Source of the DNA: Bacteroidales bacterium UBA7569
Lineage (GTDB): Bacteria; Bacteroidota; Bacteroidia; Bacteroidales; Paludibacteraceae
DNA length: 32,028 nt
Assembly (NCBI GenBank): GCA_002477945.1
Contig: DLLF01000037.1
Location: 1 to 32,028 of the forward strand
Reading direction: 5' to 3'
The notes under the pieces are model-generated. The model was not told the origin of the DNA and did no database searches. It saw nothing but the letters and a program-made list of their open reading frames with translations. This document shows, one piece after another, positions 22,940 through 30,944 of this stretch; the first letter of the stretch is position 1, and each line of letters starts with the position of its first letter. Made by a program: the position numbers and the translations under genes.

Positions 22940-23956
22940 CTATCTTAGTTTGTCCGTCAAATCGTGTATCACAAGCATAGGCGACTTATGTTCGTACAAG
23001 ATATCATACACGGCATCCACTATAGGGAGGGAGACATGGTAGCGGCTATTCAGTTCGTGGATACACTTGGTACCATAGTAGCCTTCCGCCACCATCTCCA
23101 TTTCGACCTGCGCAGCCTTCACGCTGTATCCCATGGCAATCATTGCACCAAACTGACGGTTGCGCGAGAAGCGGGAATAACCAGTTACAAGCAAGTCGCC
23201 GAGATAGGCTGAATCGCTTATATCCCGGTGCATAGGACTCATTGCCAATATGAAGCGTGCAATCTCCTGAATGGAATTAGAGAGTAATACCGCCTGGAAG
23301 TTGTCTCCATATTTAAGTCCGTGGCATATACCGGCGGCGATGGAATAGATATTCTTCATGACGGAGGAATACTCCAATCCCAATACGTCTTCGCTCACGG
23401 AAGTATGGACAAAAGGAGTGGTAAAAAGTTTGGCGATCTCCCGAGCACATTCGCGATTGGCACCGCCCAAAGTGAGGTAACTCAATCTTTCCATAGCGAC
23501 TTCCTCAGCATGACATGGTCCTGCGATGACGCCGATTTGTTCATAGGGGACTTGGAAACGCTGGTGCAGGTAGTCGCTCAGCACCATATTGTCGTCGGCA
23601 ATCATTCCTTTCACCGCCGAAATGACAATCTTCCCCCGCAAACTACGACGCAATTTTTTGAGGCTTTGCTTTACATAGGGGGACGGTATGGCAATGACAA
23701 GCACATCGGACATTGCCACGACCTCATTTATATCGCTCGTAAAGCGGATACGAGATGTATCGAAACTGACAGAAGACAAATAGGACGGGTTCTTGCTCAG
23801 TTGCAGAAACTCTTCAATCTTCTCAGGACGACGCATATACCAGGCTATCTCCGGCACATTCTGCATCACAATTTTAGCCAATGCCGTCGCCCAACTGCCA
23901 CTTCCCAAGATTGCGATCCGCCGCTGCAACACGGGTACCGTACTTTTTGTTTTCAT
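22940..23956 (-). CDS. gpsA: Glycerol-3-phosphate dehydrogenase [NAD(P)+]
   Basis: The 338-residue protein reduces dihydroxyacetone phosphate to sn-glycerol-3-phosphate for phospholipid synthesis. It has the dinucleotide-binding RIAILGSGSWATALAK (residues 13-28), VVISAVKGM-type strand, AGPCHAEEVA (substrate-binding region), SVMKNIYSIAAGI with the catalytic Lys, and LLVTGYSRFSRNRQFG. A GAGGAG ribosome site lies 13 bases before the ATG, overlapping the end of lysS. Eleven bases separate it from lysS. Confidence 0.95.
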   Translation of the reverse strand: MKTKSTVPVLQRRIAILGSGSWATALAKIVMQNVPEIAWYMRRPEKIEEFLQLSKNPSYLSSVSFDTSRIRFTSDINEVVAMSDVLVIAIPSPYVKQSLKKLRRSLRGKIVISAVKGMIADDNMVLSDYLHQRFQVPYEQIGVIAGPCHAEEVAMERLSYLTLGGANRECAREIAKLFTTPFVHTSVSEDVLGLEYSSVMKNIYSIAAGICHGLKYGDNFQAVLLSNSIQEIARFILAMSPMHRDISDSAYLGDLLVTGYSRFSRNRQFGAMIAMGYSVKAAQVEMEMVAEGYYGTKCIHELNSRYHVSLPIVDAVYDILYEHKSPMLVIHDLTDKLR

Positions 23957-23967
23957 GACGTTCCGAA

Positions 23968-25503
23968 TTACTCCTCTTTATTTTCTTCTTCCGGTTTGCT
24001 GCTGCGCACTTCATTTTTCATTTGCGGGAACAGCAGGACTTCCTGTATAGCGGTTTTTCCTGTCATAAGCATGACCAAACGGTCAATGCCGATTCCGATG
24101 CCGGAAGTAGGAGGCATACCAAATTGCAAGGCACGAAGAAAGTCTTGATCGATAATCATCGCCTCTTCGTCGCCCTTGTCAGCCAAACGCATTTGCTCTT
24201 TGAAACGTTCTTCCTGGTCGATAGGATCGTTCAACTCGGAGTAAGCATTTGCCAATTCCTTGCCATTGACCATCAACTCAAATCGTTCGGTCAGTCCCGG
24301 TTTGGAACGATGCTTCTTAGTAAGTGGGGACATCTCTACAGGATAATCGATAATGAAAGTCGGTTGCAGGAAACTGCCTTCGCAGAACTCTCCGAACAAC
24401 TCGTCGATCATTTTTCCTTTTCCCCACGACTCATCCACTTCCAGGTTCAATGTTTCGCAAACCCGGCGAATCTCATCTTCTGACTTGCCGGTGAGGTCGT
24501 AGCCCGTTTTTTCCTTAATGGCATCCAATATAGGAAGACGGCGATACGGTGCCTTGAAACTGATAACATTACCATCCACCACACTCTCAGGTTTGCCATT
24601 CACCGCAATGCAAATACGCTCCAACAACTGCTCGGTGAAAGACATCATCCAATTGTAGTCCTTATACTGCACATACAACTCCATACAGGTAAACTCAGGG
24701 TTGTGGGTACGATCCATACCTTCGTTGCGGAAGTTCTTTCCGATTTCATACACACCCTCGAAGCCACCGACAATCAAGCGTTTGAGATACAATTCCGTAG
24801 CGATACGCATGTACATATCAATGTCAAGTGCATTGAAGTGCGTGATAAAAGGACGTGCAGAAGCCCCGCCTGCAATGTTTTGGAGAGTAGGTGTTTCCAC
24901 TTCCGTATAGCCTGCATCATCCAATATGGAGCGCAGTGTACGAAGTACGATAGCACGCTTGATGAACGTATCTTTCACGCCATCGTTCACAATGAGATCC
25001 ACATATCGCTGGCGATAGCGCAACTCGGGATTATCGAACTTATCGTAAGCCACTCCGTCTCTATACTTCACAACAGGCAGGGGACGAAGCGACTTGGACA
25101 GAACCGTCAGTTCCTTGGCATGCACAGATATTTCGCCCGTCTGCGTGCGGAAGACGAATCCTTTTATCCCGATGAAATCGCCAATATCCAGGAGTTTCTT
25201 GAACACGACATTATACATATCTGGTTGCGCTTCGGTGGAAATATCATCTCGTGACACATAGACCTGAATGCGTCCTTTGGAGTCTTGCAATTCGATGAAA
25301 GAAGCCTTTCCCATGATACGGCGAGACATCATGCGCCCTGCTATAGACACTTCCCGTCCGACCGATTCTTCCGTAAACGTATTCTTTATATCGGAGGAAT
25401 AGTCCGTCACCACATACTCCGCAGCAGGATATGGCTCTATTCCCATATCACGCAACGTCTGCAAACTCTGTCTTCTAACGATTTCTTGTTCTGATAATTC
25501 CAT
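23968..25503 (-). CDS. lysS: Lysyl-tRNA synthetase, class II
   Basis: The 511-residue enzyme charges tRNA-Lys. An N-terminal OB-fold anticodon-binding domain (about residues 45-150) is followed by the class II core: motif 1 near TPTLQNIAGGASARPF, motif 2 FRNEGMDRTHNPEF (starting about residue 258), and motif 3 GIGIGIDRLVML (about 468-480). The ATG at 25503 (MELSEQEI) is chosen over 25575, because family homology starts there and the promoter lies just upstream at 25573. It is the first gene of the minus-strand lysS-gpsA-pgi operon. Confidence 0.96.
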   Translation of the reverse strand: MELSEQEIVRRQSLQTLRDMGIEPYPAAEYVVTDYSSDIKNTFTEESVGREVSIAGRMMSRRIMGKASFIELQDSKGRIQVYVSRDDISTEAQPDMYNVVFKKLLDIGDFIGIKGFVFRTQTGEISVHAKELTVLSKSLRPLPVVKYRDGVAYDKFDNPELRYRQRYVDLIVNDGVKDTFIKRAIVLRTLRSILDDAGYTEVETPTLQNIAGGASARPFITHFNALDIDMYMRIATELYLKRLIVGGFEGVYEIGKNFRNEGMDRTHNPEFTCMELYVQYKDYNWMMSFTEQLLERICIAVNGKPESVVDGNVISFKAPYRRLPILDAIKEKTGYDLTGKSEDEIRRVCETLNLEVDESWGKGKMIDELFGEFCEGSFLQPTFIIDYPVEMSPLTKKHRSKPGLTERFELMVNGKELANAYSELNDPIDQEERFKEQMRLADKGDEEAMIIDQDFLRALQFGMPPTSGIGIGIDRLVMLMTGKTAIQEVLLFPQMKNEVRSSKPEEENKEE

Positions 25504-25572
25504 ATATCTTGACTTTATGATCCAACTATATGAATATGCCATGGAAGTCGTTTCCCTGCCACATTCGCCCCG

Positions 25573-25604
25573 CAAAAGTAGTACATTTTTTCCATATAGG
25601 CAAC
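25573..25604 (-). promoter_or_regulatory. Promoter of the lysS-gpsA-pgi operon
   Basis: On the minus strand GTTG (25604-25601), 20 bases, TACTTTTG (25580-25573). It gives a leader of roughly 60 bases. The 25504-25845 interval contains this and the divergent sotB promoter, and no gene. Confidence 0.65.
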
Positions 25605-25735
25605 ACTATGCGCCATTCATGATACTGCCTCGTGAAATGCCGTTCCGGCAGTCGTACGGACGAGCGCAAAAAAACGAGAAGCGATGTATTTACCATCCCA
25701 AACGGAGTCACATGGAACAAATATGTTCTTCGTGC

Positions 25736-25766
25736 ATTGCAGATACGAAATAAACGTGTAATTTTG
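25736..25766 (+). promoter_or_regulatory. Promoter of the MFS exporter gene
   Basis: ATTG (25736-25739), 19 bases, TAATTTTG (25759-25766). The leader to the ATG at 25846 is about 70 bases. Confidence 0.6.
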
Positions 25767-25845
25767 CCGCCATTTCAGACGTTTTGTTACCCCGACCAAA
25801 AGAGAACAAGACAATACGGAGTCAAGGTATTAGTTTATTCAAGCA

Positions 25846-27036
25846 ATGAAAAGTGATGAAACGAGGCGATATTTGCTGCCTCTTATCGGACTGACGTGTT
25901 CTACATTTATCTTTAACACTTCCGAGTTTGTCCCCATAGGTTTGCTTACGGACATTGCGAACGATTTCGGAATAACAGAGGCTCACGCCGGAAGATTGAT
26001 TTCCGTTTATGCATGGGTTGTCATGTTGTTGTCACTACCCCTGATGATGGCAGTATCGAAAGTAGCACTCAAACGGCTGATGATGTTTGTCATCTTTGGG
26101 TTTACAGTATTTCAGATTCTATCATCGGCATCCACAAACTATGCAATGCTTATGCTGTCCAGGATAGGAGTGGCCTGCACCCACTCCATATTCTGGTCGA
26201 TCGTGTCCCCGTTAGCAGTGAGCATTGTTCCGCCCCAACGCAGGACACTGGCACTCAGCATGATCGTGACAGGCACGTCCATTGCCATGATTTTAGGGTT
26301 ACCATTGGGGAGAATAATCGGTCTGCAAATAGGTTGGCGCATGACATTCCTGTGCATAGGCATTTTCTCTGCGGCTGTACTGCTCTATCTATTATTCGCC
26401 CTGCCCAATGTGCCTTCCCACAAAGGTTTCTCCATAAAGAGCCTTCCTGCTCTCCTCAGCAACAAGTCACTCACAGGTATTTATCTGCTGACCTTCGGAT
26501 TTGCCACGTCTTATTATACAGGGTACAGTTACATTGAACCTTTCCTGCAGCAAATTGCCCACTTGCCGGCAGATGCCATCACCTTCACTCTCATGCTGTT
26601 CGGAATAGCCGGTATCATCGGCAGTTATCTATTCTCCCGTTTCTACCCGAACAACCCCACCCGATTTATCAGTTCCGCCTTGTCGGGTATTGTTTGCTGC
26701 CTACTTCTCCTTATGCCTGCGACACGATCCGGTTGGTGCGTTATCCTGTTATGCGGCGTGTGGGGAATGTCCGGTACGGCTTACAATGTATCCTTCCAGA
26801 ACGAAATCATCAACATGACGGACGAGAATGCCACTCCTGTCGCGATGTCGATTTCATCGGGTATATTCAACATGGGCATTGCGACAGGTACCATGATAGG
26901 GGGTCGTGTCTGTACCCATTCTTCCATAGGCAACATCGGTTACATCGGAGGGATTATCGCTCTATGTACCCTGCTTTTCTGGATAGCGGTACTATCCAAG
27001 CGAATAAGGAAGGGTTATGCTACACATCCGAAGTAA
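25846..27036 (+). CDS. sotB: MFS sugar-efflux type transporter (SotB-like)
   Basis: The 396-residue protein has 12 predicted membrane helices and closely follows the SotB/AraJ group of the major facilitator superfamily: NTSEFVPIGLLTDIA in helix one, YAWVVMLLSLPLM, SRIGVACTHSIFWSI, and GTSIAMILGLPLGRIIG followed by GWRMTFLCIGI. SotB exports sugars such as arabinose and IPTG in E. coli; the substrate here is unknown. It has its own promoter and is transcribed divergently from lysS. The gene symbol is by similarity. Confidence 0.85.
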   Translation: MKSDETRRYLLPLIGLTCSTFIFNTSEFVPIGLLTDIANDFGITEAHAGRLISVYAWVVMLLSLPLMMAVSKVALKRLMMFVIFGFTVFQILSSASTNYAMLMLSRIGVACTHSIFWSIVSPLAVSIVPPQRRTLALSMIVTGTSIAMILGLPLGRIIGLQIGWRMTFLCIGIFSAAVLLYLLFALPNVPSHKGFSIKSLPALLSNKSLTGIYLLTFGFATSYYTGYSYIEPFLQQIAHLPADAITFTLMLFGIAGIIGSYLFSRFYPNNPTRFISSALSGIVCCLLLLMPATRSGWCVILLCGVWGMSGTAYNVSFQNEIINMTDENATPVAMSISSGIFNMGIATGTMIGGRVCTHSSIGNIGYIGGIIALCTLLFWIAVLSKRIRKGYATHPK

Positions 27037-27199
27037 GAAACCGGCATTATCCATACCTACGGCAACTTAGAGAAAGGATACTATATCATTCTATTTTATC
27101 TATGAATCATACGTTGAGGGGTCAAGATATTTACGATTTGACAATGTACAATGTACGATTTTACGTTATCGTCCTTTTATTGATGTTTCATCGAGATCG

Positions 27200-27221
27200 G
27201 CTTCAGGTCTCGATGAGGGGT
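27200..27221. repeat. Exact distant copy of the 22-bp repeat at 19575
   Basis: All 22 bases match 19575-19596. Here a left arm CATCGAGA (27189-27196) pairs with TCTCGATG in the repeat, making a hairpin that the 19.6-kb copy lacks. Confidence 0.85.
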
Positions 27222-27377
27222 CGTTGAGAGCGGCTAAAAGGGAACAACCTTTTTGCGATCTGTTGGCGAAATCAAGACTTGTTCCGCTCATTGTTTGAAA
27301 CACACAAATTCAAGCATACTACAGATTCGTTCATTCTTTTCTTTTGCATGACCAAAAGGAAAGAACCAATTGGGACT

Positions 27378-27402
27378 CCCCCCCCCAAAAAAAAAGAGGG
27401 GG
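27378..27402. repeat. Homopolymer tract C9-A9 followed by a G-run
   Basis: Nine C, nine A, then GAGGGGG. C5 and G5 could pair across the A loop. Such tracts are prone to slippage or assembly error. No gene spans it convincingly. Confidence 0.7.
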
Positions 27403-27435
27403 CTATAAGCAACCTTAACCTACGAATTGATTTTC

Positions 27436-27529
27436 ATCGGGCGTTGCCCAAAATACAAGTCTCTCGAATTTCTGCGGAGATACAACTCGCTACACTCAGA
27501 CAGTATCTCCGCAGACCGAAATTCCCGAT
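27436..27529. repeat. Nested inverted repeats
   Basis: Three sets of arms nest in order: ATCGGG (27436)/CCCGAT (27524), GAATTTC (27466)/GAAATTC (27518), and a 13-bp perfect arm TCTGCGGAGATAC (27471-27483)/its complement (27503-27515). They would form one long interrupted hairpin. It lies about 150 bases before the promoter of RNA element copy 2. The rest of 27037-27677 holds no supportable gene. Confidence 0.75.
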
Positions 27530-27677
27530 CCATTTTTGACGCACCGACACAATGCCGGAAGTTGCTGACACGCTGACACTCGCTTTTCAAATTGATTCCG
27601 CCAACGGACGTTGCTATTTTTTCATAACAGCATCAAAACGAAGGAACTATTTAGCAAACTCCTGCTTTCAGTTACCA

Positions 27678-27709
27678 TTTCCGCAAATCAAAGAAAAGCA
27701 GTATCTTTG
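27678..27709 (+). promoter_or_regulatory. Promoter of RNA element copy 2
   Basis: TTTC (27678-27681), 20 bases, TATCTTTG (27702-27709). The predicted start is just before or within a small hairpin GATGAA/TTCATC (27714-27736). Confidence 0.65.
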
Positions 27710-27715
27710 CAGCGA

Positions 27716-28075
27716 TGAAGCCTCTATAACTTCATCGTGACATATTAAAAGCGTTTACTAACGCTTGTGAATCGACTTCTTGAAACGTAGGAAATTTCAA
27801 AGTCTATTTCGATAAACAAGACATTAGTAGATGCTCATGGGTGTATTCTTTATACACACGCCCTTATATTCTGTAAGGTGTTGTGCAGTTGAATATACGC
27901 ACGTGGGTTTCTGCAAGTTTTTTCGAATAGATTGGTTTCCTACGACCACAAGAAGCGGATTTACTTAACGGAAGTCCGCGTTTTTTGTGTGCCTATATGT
28001 GAAGTTTGTAAAAGATAGCATTGTGGACAGATGCCTATCCATCGAATTATTATTCACGCGAGTGCCCATAGCAAA
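27716..28075 (+). ncRNA. Structured RNA element, copy 2
   Basis: The order is hairpin GATGAA/TTCATC, GACATATTAAAAGCG leading into the hairpin AAGCGT/ACGCTT (identical in copy 1), arm CGTAGGAAA (27786-27794) and AGTCTATTTCGA (27801-27812), the conserved GATGCTCATGGG block, CGTGGGTTTCTGCAAG, then matching arms TCGAATAGATT (27923-27933) and TTTCCTACG (27936-27944), and the hairpin with U-run at 27955-27986. The arms differ from copy 1 (CCTGAGAAA/TTTCTCAGG) on both sides, keeping pairing. Conserved tail blocks GTGGACAGATGCCT and CGAGTGCCCATAGCAAA follow. A lipoprotein gene starts 36 bases after the element. Confidence 0.72.
27955..27986 (+). terminator. Hairpin plus U-run inside RNA element copy 2
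   Basis: GCGGATTT (27955-27962) pairs with GAAGTCCGC, then G and six T. The structure equals the one in copy 1; the conserved sequence continues past it. Confidence 0.5.
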
Positions 28076-28111
28076 TAAAAGTTGTGCCCGACACGTATCA
28101 GGGAGAAACAA

Positions 28112-28915
28112 ATGAAAAAACAATTGACGTATTTGTTTATCGCCATTATGACAATTGGTATAACAAGTTGTTCTACAGGTCGCTATGTGAACAATTCGCG
28201 AAATGTCAATCTCAGTCAAACACAAGTGGTACTCTCGCAAGCCAATTTTCAAGTGGTAAAGCAGGTAAGTGTTACATACGTGTACACAAATAAAAATACA
28301 ATACGTTTTGATGCCAATCAGATGAAAGAAAGTGCGTATGCTGCTTTGGTAAAAAAAGCAAAACTGACAGGGGCACAAGTTCTTATCAATGTTACTATGG
28401 AAGAAATTCAGCGAGTAAGTAACAATTTTTGGTCAGCATTGTTTTTTGCTCCACAATATGAGCAAGCCATCCTTGTTTCGGGTACGGTCATTGAATTTCT
28501 TCCCGAAGGAGTAACGCCTACTTATTCTGACACCATAGAATCATCCATTGTGTATGACTCTCTCTCTAAATCAGACTATGATAGTCCGTCTGCTAATACA
28601 ATGAAAACTGAAGTTATACATAATACTTCTGAACAAAACTATGATAGCAGCATAGCCAACACAGACAAATATGAAGAAGTAAAAAGATACTACGCTAAAT
28701 CTGCCCCTACTTTCTTTGAAATATATGAACAAGTTAGGCAGCATATGCTATTCAACAAGCAAACTGAAGTATTGGATAAGGTAGATAACTTTTTATTAAC
28801 AGGCAATCAGGCAGCTATTTGGGCATTCAGATATGAAGTTCTAAAAAGCGAAGACATTGATAAAGATATCAATAAACAGATAGATATATTTATAAAATAT
28901 GCCAATATGCAATAA
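28112..28915 (+). CDS. Putative lipoprotein, DUF6567-like
   Basis: The 267-residue protein has a lipoprotein signal peptide ending in the lipobox ITSC (MKKQLTYLFIAIMTIGITSC), so it should be lipid-anchored. The central part (VVLSQANFQVVKQVSVTYVY, ALVKKAKLTGAQVLINVTMEE, ILVSGTVIEF) resembles the DUF6567-type family common in Bacteroides. The C-terminal half is polar with two Ser/Tyr/Asp-rich stretches and a helical end. A GGGAGA ribosome site 7 bases upstream supports the ATG at 28112 over the earlier 28082. It is the first gene after RNA element copy 2; the next gene follows after one base. Confidence 0.75.
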   Translation: MKKQLTYLFIAIMTIGITSCSTGRYVNNSRNVNLSQTQVVLSQANFQVVKQVSVTYVYTNKNTIRFDANQMKESAYAALVKKAKLTGAQVLINVTMEEIQRVSNNFWSALFFAPQYEQAILVSGTVIEFLPEGVTPTYSDTIESSIVYDSLSKSDYDSPSANTMKTEVIHNTSEQNYDSSIANTDKYEEVKRYYAKSAPTFFEIYEQVRQHMLFNKQTEVLDKVDNFLLTGNQAAIWAFRYEVLKSEDIDKDINKQIDIFIKYANMQ

Positions 28916-28916
28916 T

Positions 28917-29384
28917 ATGAAACAATATCTGTATTTATTCTTGTTATTCTGTACCATATCTGTGAATGGGCAAAACCACTATTGCATACAACACGGACAT
29001 AATGTGAGTGTTACCATTTTAGATAGTTTGAATTCACAGAAAAGTACTTCGTCTCCTACAGCCATAATGGCAGGTGATGTGTATGACGATAGTGGTACTA
29101 TTATCCTTATTCGGAAAGGTACCCCCGTATTGATGCAGATGCAATGTCGCAGAGCCTCTCTAACTGGTGGTGTAGGAAAGATTATTCTCACACCCATCAG
29201 TACACAAGCCGTCAATGGGCGAGAAATCACGTTCTCTGCCGAACCGATAGAGTTTGAAGGTAATGATAATGCATTCTTTCGGTCGCAGAAAGATGTTACA
29301 ATCGTAGCAGGCACTTCCTTCATCGCTACTATCGCGAACAACTATTGTTTCAATATGCAACCTCAAGCAACAAACGGCATTTGA
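28917..29384 (+). CDS. Small secreted protein of unknown function
   Basis: The 155-residue protein has a signal peptide (MKQYLYLFLLFCTISVNG) and a beta-rich mature part: AIMAGDVYDDSGTIILIRKGTPV, split, then IILTPISTQAVNGREITFSA and DVTIVAGTSFIATI. The pattern of 'G..y...G....i..Gt.v' and a late 'V.AGT.F.A.I' recalls VirB10/TraM-type beta domains but is too weak to name. The ATG at 28917 is one base after the lipoprotein stop, so they are co-transcribed. Its end runs into a gene-tail remnant in a different frame. Confidence 0.65.
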   Translation: MKQYLYLFLLFCTISVNGQNHYCIQHGHNVSVTILDSLNSQKSTSSPTAIMAGDVYDDSGTIILIRKGTPVLMQMQCRRASLTGGVGKIILTPISTQAVNGREITFSAEPIEFEGNDNAFFRSQKDVTIVAGTSFIATIANNYCFNMQPQATNGI

Positions 29385-29386
29385 TT

Positions 29387-29527
29387 ACCGACTTTGCTCC
29401 ACTCCTATATATCAATGCAGAAAACGCCACAAAAGAGACTGCTGTACAGAAGATTATCCGCAACGGTCAAGTACTGATTCTCCGTGGTGACAAGACCTAC
29501 ACGGCAGTAGGCGTGGAGATACGATAA
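29387..29527 (+). pseudogene. Orphan C-terminal tail of an InlB-type surface protein
   Basis: A frame different from the preceding gene reads ENATKETAVQKIIRNGQV then LILRGDKTYTAVGVEIR and a stop. It is the same tail as that ending the InlB-repeat protein at 6082 (NGQVLILRG, KTYT, GVEV). No repeat domain precedes it. Either a recombination left a 3' remnant, or a frameshift separates it from the 28917 gene. Confidence 0.6.
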
Positions 29528-29544
29528 GAGGACATAATATACAG

Positions 29545-29579
29545 AAGGCTGTCTGACAATGAGATATTGTCAGACAGCC
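29545..29579 (+). terminator. Strong terminator of the second cassette
   Basis: A perfect 15-bp stem (29545-29559 with 29565-29579), 5-base loop, then CTATTTACTT. It sits 17 bases after the tail stop codon. Confidence 0.85.
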
Positions 29580-29639
29580 TCTATTTACTTATTTCATTGG
29601 TGGAATATAGACGTTTTAGTTGTTCGAGAAATTCGAGGG

Positions 29640-29790
29640 GCATTAGACGAATTAGACCAATGGGACGGATTGGGTGGATTGGACAAATGAGTCCAATAAG
29701 GAATCCGAGAGGGATTTATTATAGATATCCTAGTGGTTCGAGAAGTGCTATGGAGGATTGGACGGATTGGGATTAATGGGACAGATCTGT
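29640..29790. repeat. Degenerate 9-bp tandem array (copy 3, opposite strand)
   Basis: Units of nine such as GAATTAGAC, CAATGGGAC, GGATTGGGT, GGATTGGAC and AAATGAGTC run head to tail, with a break near 29710-29755. They are the reverse complement of the unit in the arrays at 133 and 7757. No gene is seen between the terminator and the pheS promoter. Confidence 0.65.
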
Positions 29791-29841
29791 CAAATATGGG
29801 ATCACAGAAGAAGTCCAAACCACAGCAAGAAAATTCCGATA

Positions 29842-29873
29842 TTTGCCGGATAGCAAAAAAAAGACTACCTTTG
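29842..29873 (+). promoter_or_regulatory. Consensus promoter of pheS
   Basis: TTTG (29842-29845), exactly 20 bases, TACCTTTG (29866-29873), then a short leader to the ATG at 29896. The promoter probably serves both pheS and fabI. Confidence 0.8.
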
Positions 29874-29895
29874 CAGGGATAAAAGGATTACACTG

Positions 29896-30930
29896 ATGAA
29901 AGACAAGATTCAAGACTTGCTCAAGCAAGTGCAGGAAATGCATGCTTCCAATGCAGACGAACTGGAAGCACTTCGCGTCAAATATCTCAGCAAGAAAGGG
30001 GAAATAACCGCCCTCTTTGGTGAATTCCGCAATGTACAGGCCGAACAGAAGAAAGAAATCGGTATGCAACTGAACGAACTGAAGACATTGGCACAGCAAC
30101 GTTTAGATACCCTCAAAGAACAGTTTGAGGCGAACCGTCAACGTGCCGAAAAACAGGACTTGACAAGGACTCCTGACCCGATTGCATTAGGGACGCGTCA
30201 CCCGATTTCCTTAGTGAGAGAAGAAATCATTGATATATTCTCACGAGTAGGCTTCACCGTGGAGGAAGGTCCTGAGATTGAAGACGACAGGCACGTATTC
30301 GGTATGCTGAACTTTGCTCCCGAGCACCCAGCACGCGACATGCAAGACACATTCTTCATTGAGAAGAAAAAGGGCATCCAGAAACCCACCGACGTGCTAC
30401 TGCGCACCCATACAAGTTCGGTACAGACACGTGTGATGTCGCACACAGAACCTCCTATCCGCGTACTTTGCCCCGGCAGGGTTTACAGAAACGAAGCCAT
30501 ATCAGCCAGAGCGCATTGTTTCTTTCATCAGATAGAGGGTCTGTACATTGACAAGAATGTATCTTTTGCAGACCTGAAGCAAGTGCTACTCTATTTTGCC
30601 AAAGAGATGTTCGGCAACGATACCAAAATACGTTTGCGTCCTTCCTATTTCCCATTCACGGAGCCATCCGCTGAGATGGATATCTCGTGCAACATCTGCG
30701 GAGGAAAAGGTTGCGCCTTCTGCAAAGGCACAGGCTGGGTGGAAATTCTCGGCTGCGGAATGGTGGATCCCAATGTGTTGGAATCATGCGGCATTGACAG
30801 CAAACAATGGTCTGGTTACGCCTTCGGATTGGGTGTGGAGCGTATAACCAACTTGAAATACAGAGTGAAAGACTTGCGTCTATTCTCCGAAAACGACACA
30901 CGTTTCCTTCGTCAGTTTGAGAGTTGCTAA
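29896..30930 (+). CDS. pheS: Phenylalanine-tRNA ligase alpha subunit
   Basis: The 344-residue protein is the catalytic alpha chain of the (alpha-beta)2 enzyme that charges tRNA-Phe. An N-terminal coiled coil (about 1-90) is followed by the class II core: GTRHPISLVREEI, EGPEIEDDRHVF, LLRTHTSSVQTRVM, GRVYRNEAISARAHCFFHQIEG (split by the usual loop), and FGLGVERITNLKY near the end. Cys265, Cys268, Cys273 and Cys276 form a CxxC-xxxx-CxxC knuckle, an insertion I associate with Bacteroidetes PheS. The beta-subunit gene is not in the window. fabI starts 14 bases downstream. Confidence 0.96.
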   Translation: MKDKIQDLLKQVQEMHASNADELEALRVKYLSKKGEITALFGEFRNVQAEQKKEIGMQLNELKTLAQQRLDTLKEQFEANRQRAEKQDLTRTPDPIALGTRHPISLVREEIIDIFSRVGFTVEEGPEIEDDRHVFGMLNFAPEHPARDMQDTFFIEKKKGIQKPTDVLLRTHTSSVQTRVMSHTEPPIRVLCPGRVYRNEAISARAHCFFHQIEGLYIDKNVSFADLKQVLLYFAKEMFGNDTKIRLRPSYFPFTEPSAEMDISCNICGGKGCAFCKGTGWVEILGCGMVDPNVLESCGIDSKQWSGYAFGLGVERITNLKYRVKDLRLFSENDTRFLRQFESC

Positions 30931-30944
30931 AAAAGAGCATCGCT

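Noticed and set aside
21638..22948. 436-codon open frame on the plus strand
   Set aside because: It lies wholly antisense to pgi and shows no recognisable domain; pgi is certain.
27279..27539. 86-codon frame after the MFS gene
   Set aside because: It runs through the C9-A9 homopolymer and the nested inverted repeats and has no domain.
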